Positions 1 to 8,200 of a stretch of 17,952 nt of DNA are shown here, in pieces (position 1 is the stretch's first letter; each line of letters starts with the position of its first letter). This stretch comes from a bacterium (GTDB taxonomy: Bacteria > Fidelibacterota > UBA2242): the NCBI GenBank assembly GCA_018895675.1, contig JAHIOG010000397.1, positions 1 to 17,952 of the forward strand, written 5' to 3'. A program made the translations under genes and the position numbers. A model generated the notes under the pieces. It had not been told where the DNA came from and did not search any database. It saw nothing but the letters and a program-made list of their open reading frames with translations.

Positions 1-110
1 AACTCCAGTTGATTGTCTGAATTTCTCCGGGGAGGATAGATCGTGTCATACCCTGCCATTCGCAGGTATTTCGCCAATTTTCCCAGCATATTATCGGCGA
101 TGAATTTCAT
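1..110 (-). CDS. Mut7-C RNAse-domain protein, 5' part only
   Basis: The minus strand from the ATG at 110 to the window edge reads 36 codons without a stop. The start (MKFIADNMLGKLAKYLRMAG, followed by YDTIY) matches the N-terminal signature of Mut7-C (PIN-like RNase) domain proteins, which usually begin MKFIxDxMLGKLAKWLRxLGYDT. The first Asp (D6) is the expected first acidic active-site residue of that PIN-like fold. Family role: a predicted nuclease found alone in many bacteria and archaea. It is divergent to pyrF, with about 100 bp between the two starts. No clear Shine-Dalgarno sequence precedes it. The rest of the gene is outside the window, so length and remaining catalytic acids cannot be checked. 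Confidence 0.8.
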   Translation of the reverse strand, partial: MKFIADNMLGKLAKYLRMAGYDTIYPPRRNSDNQLE

Positions 111-214
111 ATAGCAAACATGTGACAATTCAATCAAATATGCAAATGTGATAAATGTTTTTAATAGCGATTCCTTATTGAAAAAATCCATAAAAAATTG
201 TACCTTTCCGTGCC

Positions 215-1003
215 ATGAAATATGACGATTATTTTAACCACTGCATTCAGACAAAAGGATCGTTTCTCTGTACGGGAATTGACCCGGACCCGGAGAGATT
301 ACCCGCCGGATTTTCCAAAGATGCACAGGGTGTATATGAATTCGTACGGGAAGTAATCCAGGCAACTGCTGATCTGACGCCCGCCTATAAATTCAATCTT
401 GCATTTTTTGAATTGTGGGGCTGGCGGGGAATCCAGGTTCTCGAACGTCTGGTCAGCGAAGCGCCGGAAGATATTTTACTGATCGCCGACGCCAAACGAG
501 GTGATATCGGGAACAGCTCGAAGTTTTATGCCAAAGCGCTATTGGAGACGATGCCCTTTCATTCGGTGACGCTGAACCCCTACCTGGGATCAGACAGCAT
601 TTTGCCGTTTATTGAGGATGAATCCAAAGGGGCGTTTGTGCTTTGTGTGACGTCCAATCCCTCGGGTCGTGAACTTCAGGAACATGGCGGTGAATTACCA
701 TTATATCTCAAAACCGCTGAAATCGTCCGCAACATGAATCAAAAGAAGAACCTGGGATTGGTAATGGGCGCCACAAAGCCGGAACAATTAATTGACATCC
801 GGAAAAAATTCCCTGAACTACCCTTTTTGATTCCAGGCGTCGGAAAGCAGGGTGGCGGCGTTGATACCGCTTTAGCAGTATGCCGGGAGAACGGTCTGGG
901 ACTGATAAATGTTTCCCGTAGTATTCTTTATCCGCCGGAAGGCACATTTCCGGAAAATGTTCGGACGGCGGCGCAACATTATCGTCAATTACTTAAAAAA
1001 TAA
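215..1003 (+). CDS. pyrF: Orotidine 5'-phosphate decarboxylase, type 2 (PyrF)
   Basis: Decarboxylates OMP to UMP, the last step of de novo pyrimidine synthesis, in the cytoplasm. The 262-residue length fits the type 2 (mycobacterial-like) subfamily, which is longer than E. coli PyrF. The catalytic signature DAKRGDIG sits at residues 92-99, giving the Asp-x-Lys-x-x-x-Asp charge network (D92, K94, D97). It is followed by TLNPYLGSDS and a phosphate-binding PGVGKQGGG near residues 207-215. The start is the only sensible ATG, with no good Shine-Dalgarno before it. pyrE follows after 9 bp, so the two are almost certainly co-transcribed. No truncation or odd residue is seen. Confidence 0.95.
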   Translation: MKYDDYFNHCIQTKGSFLCTGIDPDPERLPAGFSKDAQGVYEFVREVIQATADLTPAYKFNLAFFELWGWRGIQVLERLVSEAPEDILLIADAKRGDIGNSSKFYAKALLETMPFHSVTLNPYLGSDSILPFIEDESKGAFVLCVTSNPSGRELQEHGGELPLYLKTAEIVRNMNQKKNLGLVMGATKPEQLIDIRKKFPELPFLIPGVGKQGGGVDTALAVCRENGLGLINVSRSILYPPEGTFPENVRTAAQHYRQLLKK

Positions 1004-1012
1004 GGGTTACAA

Positions 1013-1588
1013 ATGAAACAGGAATCCAATATTGATATTTTAAAGGACTGTGGCGCGATTTTACACGGTCATTTCTTATTGACCTCCGGTCGTCACAGCG
1101 ATACCTATGTGGAAAAATTCAAGTTATTACAATATCCGCTTTTAACCGATAAACTCTGTAAATCCATTGCCGAACATTTTGAGAGCGCTAAACCTCACGT
1201 CATAGTTGGGGCTGCAACCGGTGGAATCATCATCAGCCACGGAGTTGGTCGGGTTCTCACCACCCGCAGTATCTTTGCCGAACGTGAAGAGAACAGTCTG
1301 GTGTTCCGCCGTGGTTTTGCCATTAATAAAGGCGAACGGGTTTTAATTGTTGACGATATCATCACAACCGGCGGATCCATAATCGAACTGATTGATCTCG
1401 TCGTCAAAAGCGGCGGCGTTATCATGGGTATTGGCGCGCTGATCGATCGCAGTGGCGGAAAAATCGATTTCGGTTTTCCTTTCTATTCACTTATATCACT
1501 TGATATTCCTTCCTACGAACCGGAAAAATGTCCGCAGTGCGCCGACGGCATTCCCATAACCACCCGGGGCAGAACAGGTAAAAAATGA
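1013..1588 (+). CDS. pyrE: Orotate phosphoribosyltransferase (PyrE)
   Basis: Transfers phosphoribose from PRPP to orotate, giving OMP, the substrate of the PyrF encoded just upstream. It has 191 residues, a normal bacterial length. The PRPP-binding loop VLIVDDIITTGGSI lies at residues 110-123 with the diagnostic Asp pair (D114, D115). A C-terminal CPQCADGIPI segment is typical of the PyrE subfamily of thermophiles and many environmental bacteria. Its stop overlaps the start of the next gene by 4 bp (ATGA), indicating translational coupling. The substrate orotate is assigned from family similarity and from the adjacent pyrF. Confidence 0.95.
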   Translation: MKQESNIDILKDCGAILHGHFLLTSGRHSDTYVEKFKLLQYPLLTDKLCKSIAEHFESAKPHVIVGAATGGIIISHGVGRVLTTRSIFAEREENSLVFRRGFAINKGERVLIVDDIITTGGSIIELIDLVVKSGGVIMGIGALIDRSGGKIDFGFPFYSLISLDIPSYEPEKCPQCADGIPITTRGRTGKK

Positions 1589-2358
1589 TTTTCTGCAACC
1601 TGGGCAGCGGAAGTAAGGGCAACAGCACATACGTACAGGGCGGCGGTCCGGCTCTGCTGATTGATCAGGGATTCAGCGTAAAAAATCTGCTTCTTCGAAT
1701 GGAATCCGTTGGATTGAGCGCCGATGAAGTCGGCGCTGTTCTTCTGACCCACGAGCATTCCGATCATTTACGGGGAATTGGTATTTTTGCCCGTCGATTT
1801 CATGTTCCGGTATTTATGACAGCCACGACTTATAAGGCAATTTCACCGGTACTATTGAAGAATGTGAATGTTCAGCATTTTACGGCGGGTGACGAATTAA
1901 TATTTCATGATCTGAAGGTCAAGACTTTTCATATTCCTCACGATGCTGCAGATCCGGTGGCGGTAATTGTATCGGGCAATGATAAGCGTATTGGAATAAT
2001 CACCGATGTTGGCGCTGAAATCCAATTATTACATCAACATTTGAAAGACCTGGATTTACTATTTTTAGAATCCAATCATGATATGGAAATGTTGGATAAT
2101 GGTCCATATCCTTTGCATCTGATCAAGCGGATCAAGAGCAGGGTGGGGCATTTGTCAAATGAACAAGCAAAAGCCCTGTTCGAGCAGCTGTCCTTAAACG
2201 GAAAATTGCGTCATTTGATCCTTGGGCATCTGAGTGAAAAGAATAATGATCCAAAGATTGTAAAAAAACTTTTTCAAAAAACTGTTCAAAAAATAGCTCC
2301 GAAAGTGCAATTGAGTATTGCATTTCAGAATAAAGCAGGTCCCTTAATCGAATTATAG
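1585..2358 (+). CDS. MBL-fold metallohydrolase, WalJ/YycJ-like
   Basis: A 257-residue metallo-beta-lactamase-fold protein. It opens with the WalJ/YycJ-type motif GSGSKGNSTY and has the metal-binding THEHSDH at residues 55-61 (H56, H58, D60, H61). Further ligand candidates are H116/H119 in FHIPHDA, the Asp in ITDVGAE, H165 in LESNHD and H215 in LGHLSEKNN, so the metal site looks complete. Proteins of this family are reported as 5'-exonucleases or DNA-repair nucleases in Firmicutes; that function is inferred here, not visible. It overlaps pyrE by 4 bp and is the third gene of the operon, probably a genomic habit rather than a pyrimidine role. Confidence 0.88.
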   Translation: MIFCNLGSGSKGNSTYVQGGGPALLIDQGFSVKNLLLRMESVGLSADEVGAVLLTHEHSDHLRGIGIFARRFHVPVFMTATTYKAISPVLLKNVNVQHFTAGDELIFHDLKVKTFHIPHDAADPVAVIVSGNDKRIGIITDVGAEIQLLHQHLKDLDLLFLESNHDMEMLDNGPYPLHLIKRIKSRVGHLSNEQAKALFEQLSLNGKLRHLILGHLSEKNNDPKIVKKLFQKTVQKIAPKVQLSIAFQNKAGPLIEL

Positions 2359-2365
2359 GAAAATT

Positions 2366-2650
2366 ATGATTGCGCCAGGCAAAATATACGATTTCTTGTT
2401 GCTTAAAGTCCGTAGCAGGCAAAGGTCAGTATGCCGGCTTGTCCCGATGCCTTTGGCATATGGCAGATTCTATGAGGGACATAAGCCTCTTCTGAATGCG
2501 TTTAACTATTCATATAATGGGGGCGACATGCTTACTCGACACCAGGTAAGAAACATAGATATTGAGACAGCAATAAGATATACTTGCCCTGTAACAGGGG
2601 CACCTATCTTTCGCAAACCTGCAAATAACCTCAAAAAGGATTTCCTATGA
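2366..2650 (+). CDS. Small hypothetical ORF, doubtful
   Basis: A 94-codon open frame starts 7 bp after the WalJ-like stop, with an AGGAAA sequence upstream that could serve as ribosome binding site. The product is not recognised and shows no domain, signal or membrane segment. Two observations argue against a conserved gene. Its first third contains palindromes typical of the repeats elsewhere in this window (ATGCC-TTT-GGCAT near 2444, with a CTTGTCCCGA sequence just before it). Another imperfect hairpin lies near 2585-2602. The CPVTGAP segment could suggest a real peptide, but it may equally be repeat-derived sequence that happens to be open. Confidence 0.25.
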   Translation: MIAPGKIYDFLLLKVRSRQRSVCRLVPMPLAYGRFYEGHKPLLNAFNYSYNGGDMLTRHQVRNIDIETAIRYTCPVTGAPIFRKPANNLKKDFL

Positions 2651-2708
2651 AATCTTCTAAATTATCACCAAGAAAGTTAATTTAATTATTAAGATCAACC
2701 CCAAAACT

Positions 2709-3214
2709 ATGAAAGAACCATCCTTATCATATAAACAGTTCGATTTTGAAGGGAACATTCAATATATCAGTCCGGAATTGAAGGCTCTGTGTAGAAGATA
2801 CAGGAAAAATCCTACCGATACAGAGGAGATTATGTGGCAATGTCTCCGTAACAGAAATTTGGGAGGATATAAATTTCTACGACAGCATCCCATTGGAGGA
2901 TATATAGTCGATTTTTACTGTCATGCAAAGCGATTAATAGTTGAAATAGATGGCGGAATTCATAAAAGACCGGACGCTTGGGGGGTGGAATAGATTAACA
3001 TGCTTAAAAATTATCTTACAATGTTTTTATCTATAATAAAATTGTGAATAGTAACACAAAATATGTTTTATTCCACCCCCTAAAGGAAAAAGATGGATAC
3101 CGTCAGAAGTTTCTGGAAAATAATGAGTATAAAGTGATACGATGTAAAAACTCCGAAGTGAAAAAATCTTTGGAGGATGTGCTTGAGAGATTATTGAAAG
3201 AATTGGAGGAATAG
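2709..3214 (+). pseudogene. DUF559 (Vsr-like) endonuclease gene split by an insertion
   Basis: The first 91 codons encode the N-terminal part of a DUF559 / very-short-patch-repair-like nuclease: RRYRKNPTDTEEIMWQCLRN, then GGYKFLRQHPIGGYIVDFYC and LIVEIDGGIH. The Asp of VDF and the E-x-D of VEIDGG are the PD-(D/E)xK-type catalytic residues. After DAW (about 2980) a ~100-bp palindromic element brings in a TAG stop. The family C-terminus resumes downstream in another frame (from about 3086: EKDGYRQKFL, then YKVIRCKNSEV) and ends at TAG 3212-3214. Joining W to EKDGYR restores the family spacing exactly (His to Arg, 12 residues). The truncated 94-residue product keeps the catalytic acids but loses the C-terminal helix, so residual activity is unlikely. 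Confidence 0.85.
2981..3080. mobile_element. ~100-bp palindromic element E1, inserted in the DUF559 gene
   Basis: The left end GGGGGTGGAATA and right end TATTCCACCCCC (3069-3080) are perfect inverted repeats around an A/T-rich centre. No ORF is present, so it is non-autonomous (MITE- or REP-like). Compared with the rebuilt uninterrupted gene, about 104 bp were gained. No clear target duplication is visible beyond ambiguous G residues. A TATAAT hexamer lies at 3032-3037. It is closely related to the element at 9920-10018. Confidence 0.75.
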
Positions 3215-3215
3215 A

Positions 3216-3359
3216 ACTCATCCCCCGACCCATTTTTTGGAAGAGGATTGTGGAAGGGGAGAGATGATGAACTCAACCCCCGTCCCCTTCTCTTTGCAAA
3301 GAGAAGGGGAGAGCGAAGACCTAATGTTATTGAGGAAAAATACAATGAGGGGTTGAGTT
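3216..3359. repeat. Hairpin element E4 with a partial direct copy before it
   Basis: The complete unit is 3270-3359. Outer inverted repeats AACTCAACCCC (3270-3280) and GGGGTTGAGTT (3349-3359) enclose a perfect 26-bp palindrome at 3284-3309, whose arms are CCCCTTCTCTTTG/CAAAGAGAAGGGG. Immediately upstream, 3216-3266 repeats its left half imperfectly: AACTCATCCCCCGACCC, then AAGGGGAGAG. This is therefore a partial tandem copy. The remaining 3360-3536 holds only the ppi leader; I see no gene there beyond a 12-codon ATG frame at about 3394. Confidence 0.7.
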
Positions 3360-3536
3360 ATAGAACAGACCACCAACAATATAGGATGTTTTTATGAAAA
3401 CTCTTTTATTGCTGTCCGTGAGAAAAACCTAACTTCTGGTGGATCAAAATTGCCCCGGGGAGACACTTTTGGCGCACGGCAGGTTTTTGGAGTTAGAGAG
3501 CTGTCCTCTTTTTACTTTAAGATAGGAGATGAACAT

Positions 3537-4190
3537 ATGTCTATTCGGCAACTTTTTATGTGTTTATTAATTCTTTGCATTAGTGTGACGATCCGGGCCG
3601 GTTCGTTATCCGGCAGGCAGATTGAACAACTTCAGAATAGAGTTAAATCTCTGCCCGATGAAGTTGTCTCTCCATCGGAAGTGGCTGTGATTGAAACGGA
3701 TTACGGAACGATTGTTTTTGAATTTTTTCCATACATCGCGCCAATCCACGCCATGAATTTCAAGAAACTGGCAAAAGCGGGTTACTTTGACAGTACGACC
3801 TTTCACCGGGTCATTCCCGGATTCATGATTCAGGGCGGAGATATTCTCAGTCGCGACGATAATATGTATAACGACGGAACCGGCGGGCCCGGTTACACAT
3901 TGCAGGCTGAGTTTGGTAAGAAACATATCCGCGGTGCCGTAGCCGCTGCCTGGATGGCGGATCAGGTAAATCCCGAAAAACGTTCCAGCGGCAGTCAGTT
4001 TTATATCTGTGTCAGGGAACAACTATTTTTGGATAAAGCAGGCTATACGGTGTTTGGTCAGGTCATAAAAGGCATTAATGTGGTGGATAAAATCGTAAAA
4101 GTTCGGCGTAATAAAAGAGACCGACCGATCAATGACGTTGTTATGAAACGGGTGTACGTAACTGATCGATCTAAAGTAAATCTAAAGTAA
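3537..4190 (+). CDS. Exported cyclophilin-type peptidyl-prolyl cis-trans isomerase
   Basis: Catalyses proline cis-trans isomerisation during protein folding, here probably in the periplasm. I chose the ATG at 3537 because an AGGAG sequence lies 8-9 bp upstream and the protein then starts with a clean signal peptide (MSIRQLFMCLLILCISVTIR, cleavage near RAG). An earlier in-frame start would place about 29 unrelated residues in front. The mature part has the cyclophilin landmarks: ETDYGTIVFEFFP, FHRVIPGFMIQGGD at about 89-102 (catalytic Arg91 plus the Phe and Gln) and SSGSQFYI at about 150-157. The 217-residue length is normal for an exported bacterial cyclophilin. The patatin-like gene starts 3 bp after its stop. 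Confidence 0.92.
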   Translation: MSIRQLFMCLLILCISVTIRAGSLSGRQIEQLQNRVKSLPDEVVSPSEVAVIETDYGTIVFEFFPYIAPIHAMNFKKLAKAGYFDSTTFHRVIPGFMIQGGDILSRDDNMYNDGTGGPGYTLQAEFGKKHIRGAVAAAWMADQVNPEKRSSGSQFYICVREQLFLDKAGYTVFGQVIKGINVVDKIVKVRRNKRDRPINDVVMKRVYVTDRSKVNLK

Positions 4191-4193
4191 ACG

Positions 4194-5096
4194 ATGAAGA
4201 AAAAAGTTGGATTAGCGTTAGGTGGAGGCGGCGCCAGGGGGCTGGCGCATGTGGGTGTGTTGAAAGTTCTGGAAGAGGAGCAAATTCTGATCGACTATAT
4301 CGCCGGTACGTCCATGGGGGCTATCATCGGGGCGATGTATGCTCAGAATCCCAGCGCTGATGCTCTGATTGACCGTTTGAAATCCTTTTTCAGCAGCCAG
4401 GATTATGATTCGCTTGGGTTAAAATATATTGTTCCAAAGAACGATCAAAACCCGTCCTTTTTAAGCCAACTGGCTCAGGTTGTTGCAAAACGTATAATAG
4501 TGAATATTGCCCAGTCAAGGACAGGAATAATTAAGACCGACCGTCTTTCCGAAGCGATTTCAATCTTGATCGATAAGGGAAATATTCAAGACACCCATAT
4601 TCCCTTTGCCTGTGCGGCGACCGATCTTAATAGCGGACAACCCATCTTGTTTCAAAAAGGAGATATTCAGAAAGCTGTAACGATTAGTTCCAGCATTCCC
4701 GGTTTTATTTCCCCTATTGTATGGGATGGAAAATTATTAACCGATGGTAGTGTTACGGCTCCTGTTCCTGTAGATGAAGCTAGAGAAATGGGTGCTGATC
4801 TTGTTATAGAAGTTTGTGTTGGCATTAATCAAATTAGAGCACTTAAAGATCCAAACATTATTGATATAATCTCCCGAACAGATGCCATAAGAGGATTCTA
4901 TCTATCCAAACTCCAGCTGGCGAATGCAGATGTTTCTTTGCACCCGGATGTTAAAGATGCGCACTGGAGTGAATTTTTGAGATATAAAGAATTCATAAAT
5001 GCTGGGATTGGTGAAGCGCAGAAAAAGTTGCCCGAAATACATAATGTAATCAAGAAGAAAAAGTGTCTGTTCAGAGGAATATTTTATAAGCGCTGA
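4194..5096 (+). CDS. Patatin-like phospholipase (RssA-like)
   Basis: A 300-residue patatin-family serine acyl hydrolase. The oxyanion-hole motif GGGGARG is at residues 10-16, the nucleophile elbow G-T-S-M-G at 38-42 (Ser40) and the catalytic Asp in DGS at 184-186, so the Ser-Asp dyad is complete. No signal peptide or membrane segment is evident; the family acts on lipids from the cytoplasm. The size and the early GGGGARG match the small RssA-like group, not secreted ExoU-type toxins. It starts 3 bp after the cyclophilin stop and is likely co-transcribed with it. The lipid substrate cannot be read from the sequence. Confidence 0.9.
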   Translation: MKKKVGLALGGGGARGLAHVGVLKVLEEEQILIDYIAGTSMGAIIGAMYAQNPSADALIDRLKSFFSSQDYDSLGLKYIVPKNDQNPSFLSQLAQVVAKRIIVNIAQSRTGIIKTDRLSEAISILIDKGNIQDTHIPFACAATDLNSGQPILFQKGDIQKAVTISSSIPGFISPIVWDGKLLTDGSVTAPVPVDEAREMGADLVIEVCVGINQIRALKDPNIIDIISRTDAIRGFYLSKLQLANADVSLHPDVKDAHWSEFLRYKEFINAGIGEAQKKLPEIHNVIKKKKCLFRGIFYKR

Positions 5097-5113
5097 AGTT
5101 TTAGGATGAAAAG

Positions 5114-5248
5114 AACCGCCAAGATACAGAGAAAGAATAAACAAACTGCAAAGTCGCCTGTCTGCGTCCGTAGGACAGGCAGGCAAAGACGCAAAGAGAG
5201 GAAAAATTAATATAATAAAAAACTTGGTGACTTAACGTCTCCGCGGTG
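5114..5248. repeat. 'CAAAGACGCAAAG'-type imperfect inverted repeat
   Basis: This fills the gap between patatin and helicase genes. The left end AACCGCCAAGATACAGAG and right end CTTAACGTCTCCGCGGTG are imperfect inverted repeats. Between them lie GCAAAGACGCAAAGAGAG and a hairpin GCCTGTC (5156-5162) / GACAGGC (5174-5180). Similar CAAAG-rich ends recur at 12344 and 14578. Such sequences are common dispersed repeats in environmental genomes; no ORF is inside. Confidence 0.55.
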
Positions 5249-5294
5249 AAAAAAATAAACATAAGCCTAAATACTGTGAAGATTTTGGAAAGCA

Positions 5295-8200
5295 ATGAAC
5301 AAATTAAAACTAAATGATAAAAATCAATATATATTGCTTTTGAATGATTCCTTAAAAAGTCATATAGTTACCCTCAACAAGGAAGAGAAAAAGCGGCTCC
5401 GGGAGAAATTCGAGTTTCTGGAGAACGGAATCTGGGATTCAGGGGTCCGGGTCAAAAAGTTGAGAGGCGTATCGGGAAAAGTTATTTTTGAAGCCCGCCT
5501 TTCAAAAGGAAAGAGGATAATATTTACCCTGGGAAAACATGGCTCCCAAACAGCTATATACCTATGGGGTATTGTTAAGCATGACGATATTGGTACGACC
5601 GCTCAAAGAGTATTTCCTAATAATGCACCATTCCTGGGTTTTGAACCGGAAAGCAGTGAATATTATCCGGATATCTTGATAGATGAACTTCCGAAAGAAA
5701 ATTTTAGCCAGGAAGCCATTGAGGAAAAATCCCCCCATGACTACGGCCCACAAAAATGGCTTGTTCTGAATGATGAAGAATGGAGGCGAATGCTCCTTTC
5801 TACAGACATCGACAATTTTGATATATTCCTATTCCTTACATCTGAACAGAACAAGATTCTTGAGACTGCTCCACCTCTTCTTCTTTCCGGAACGGCAGGA
5901 AGCGGAAAGACAACCATTTCTGTTTACTATCTCCTGAAAAATGATTTTATCAATAAAAAGAGTCTGTTTCTTACTTATAGTCCCTATCTAAAAGAGTTTT
6001 CAGAAAGGATTTACACAGGACTTATTTCACGTACTGAGCTCGAAAAGTCTGACATGAAACCTGATTTCTACGTGTTTGACGACCTTTTGCAAGATATTGC
6101 TAAGGCATCAGGTTTAGAATATGAAAAAAATAGGGAAGTAGGATTAAGGGAATTTGAAAATATATTCCGAAGACACAAGCTCCACCAAAAATATGATGCA
6201 GAGCTTGTGTGGGAAGAAATCAGGTCTATAATAAAGGGGGCAAAACCCCCAATTAATTTAGTGCGGTACAGGAAGCTAGTGAAGGATTACATTCGATGTG
6301 AACTCAGACAAAGGGACCTGAATGAGCTGAAGGATTACCTTCTTGGACTTAAAGGTCTTGGGATCATGGATAAAATCGAACGGATTATGGCTAGAAAAAC
6401 CAGATATTCCCGATTTGATGATTTTGCTCAGGACTTAACAATTGGCAAAAATCCTTCAAGTGATGAACATATATTTATCCTGGGTGAAATTCGCAGGATT
6501 ATTGAAAAAAAGGCAAAGAATTTTTCTACTCCTCTTCTGTCCTACCAGGAATATCTGAGCATTGGAAAGAAGCGAGCGCCAAACTTCATTTATGAGAGAA
6601 AGGATATCTACGAAATCGCTGAATATTACCAGGGTATGTTGGAAGAGCATGGACAATGGGACGAGATTGACCTGTGCAGGCAAGCCATCCAGCTCATGGA
6701 TAAACACGCGAATAGATTTAGTTATGATTTGGTTGTCTGTGACGAAGTACAAGATTTTGCAGACATCCAGCTTTCACTTATCTTCAGGCTGGCTAAATCT
6801 TATAAAGGCATCGTATTTTCCGGTGATCCCAAACAAATCATCAATCCAAGTGGTTTCCGCTGGGAGGAGGTTAAAAACAGATTCTATGAAAGGGGCGTTC
6901 ATATCCCGGATGTTTACCAACTTAACCTTAATTTTCGATGTGTCGGAAATATAGTCAGACTCTCCAATGCTCTCCTTGATCTGAAAAAACAGCTAATCGG
7001 TCTTTCCGGCTCCGAGTTAAGAGAAGACTGGAAATTCAATGGAAGACCCCCTTTTCTTCTTACAGGCATAAGCGAGAAAGAGATCCTTAATAGGTTACAT
7101 CTTACAGGAGCAGGCAGGATTATCCTTGTCCGAAACAAGGATGAACAGAGGAAGCTGAAGCACGCACTGCATACAGAACTCGTGTTTACAATTTACGAAG
7201 CAAAGGGACTGGAGTTCGACACGGTCTTATTATGGAAGTTCTCCTCAGATAAAAAATCTGCTGATATATGGAGGCGTATAAAAAATGAGCATTACTTTGA
7301 CCAGAGCCATTACCCGCATATAAAACATGAGATAAACCTCCTTTATGTCGCAATCACCAGAGCGCGGAACACCCTCATACTCTTCGACTCATCTTATGAC
7401 GTGTGGGATATTGATATATTCCGTGATCTGTTGTACAGAACCGGGAAAGAAGATGTGCTATCTGGAATCTGGCAGAAAGTCTCAACACCTGAGGAATGGG
7501 AGAAACAAGGGGACTACTTTTTCCGGCGAGAATACTATCCGGCAGCAGCAGAATGTTATAAGAATTCAGGAAACATTGCCAGGACAGAGATTGCAAGGGC
7601 ATTTATCTTTGAAGAAAAAAAGCAGTTCAGCACGGCTGCAGAACTTTTCGAAAAACACGGGTTTAACCAGGAGGCTGCTGAAAATTACCAGGACGCAGGT
7701 ATTTTTGATCGAGCGCTCACTCTATGGGCAAAACTGAAAAATAATAACCGTGCAAGGATTTGTAGGATTAGCCTGTATGAACAAAATGGAGAGTACGATA
7801 AGGCAGCAGAAGAGTGGTTAAGATTAAAAGATGCCGGAAAGGCACTGGAGAATTGGAAGAAAGCGGGTAATAACCTAAAGATTGCAGAGTACTACTATTC
7901 CAGGAGGCAATATATAAAAGCTGCAGAAGAGTTTGAAAAGGTACATAATTATGAATTAGCAGCATCATGCTACAACAGGGAAAGGCTATTCGATAAATCA
8001 GCGGACCTTTTCTATAAATCGGGGAATTTTATAAAAGCCGTACGACTATATAAAAAATTGAAAAACAAAGAAAAACTTCTCTCGTGCTATGAAAAACTTA
8101 AGGACTACTACAACGCTGCGCTTCTGTATGAAAAGGATAAAGATATAGATAGAGCAATTAGCTATTTCAGGAATTTCACCCGGCTCTCTGATGAAAACAG

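Noticed and set aside
6562..6954. 130-codon plus-strand frame inside the helicase gene
   Set aside because: Alternative-frame shadow of the helicase coding sequence, whose own frame carries all the motifs.
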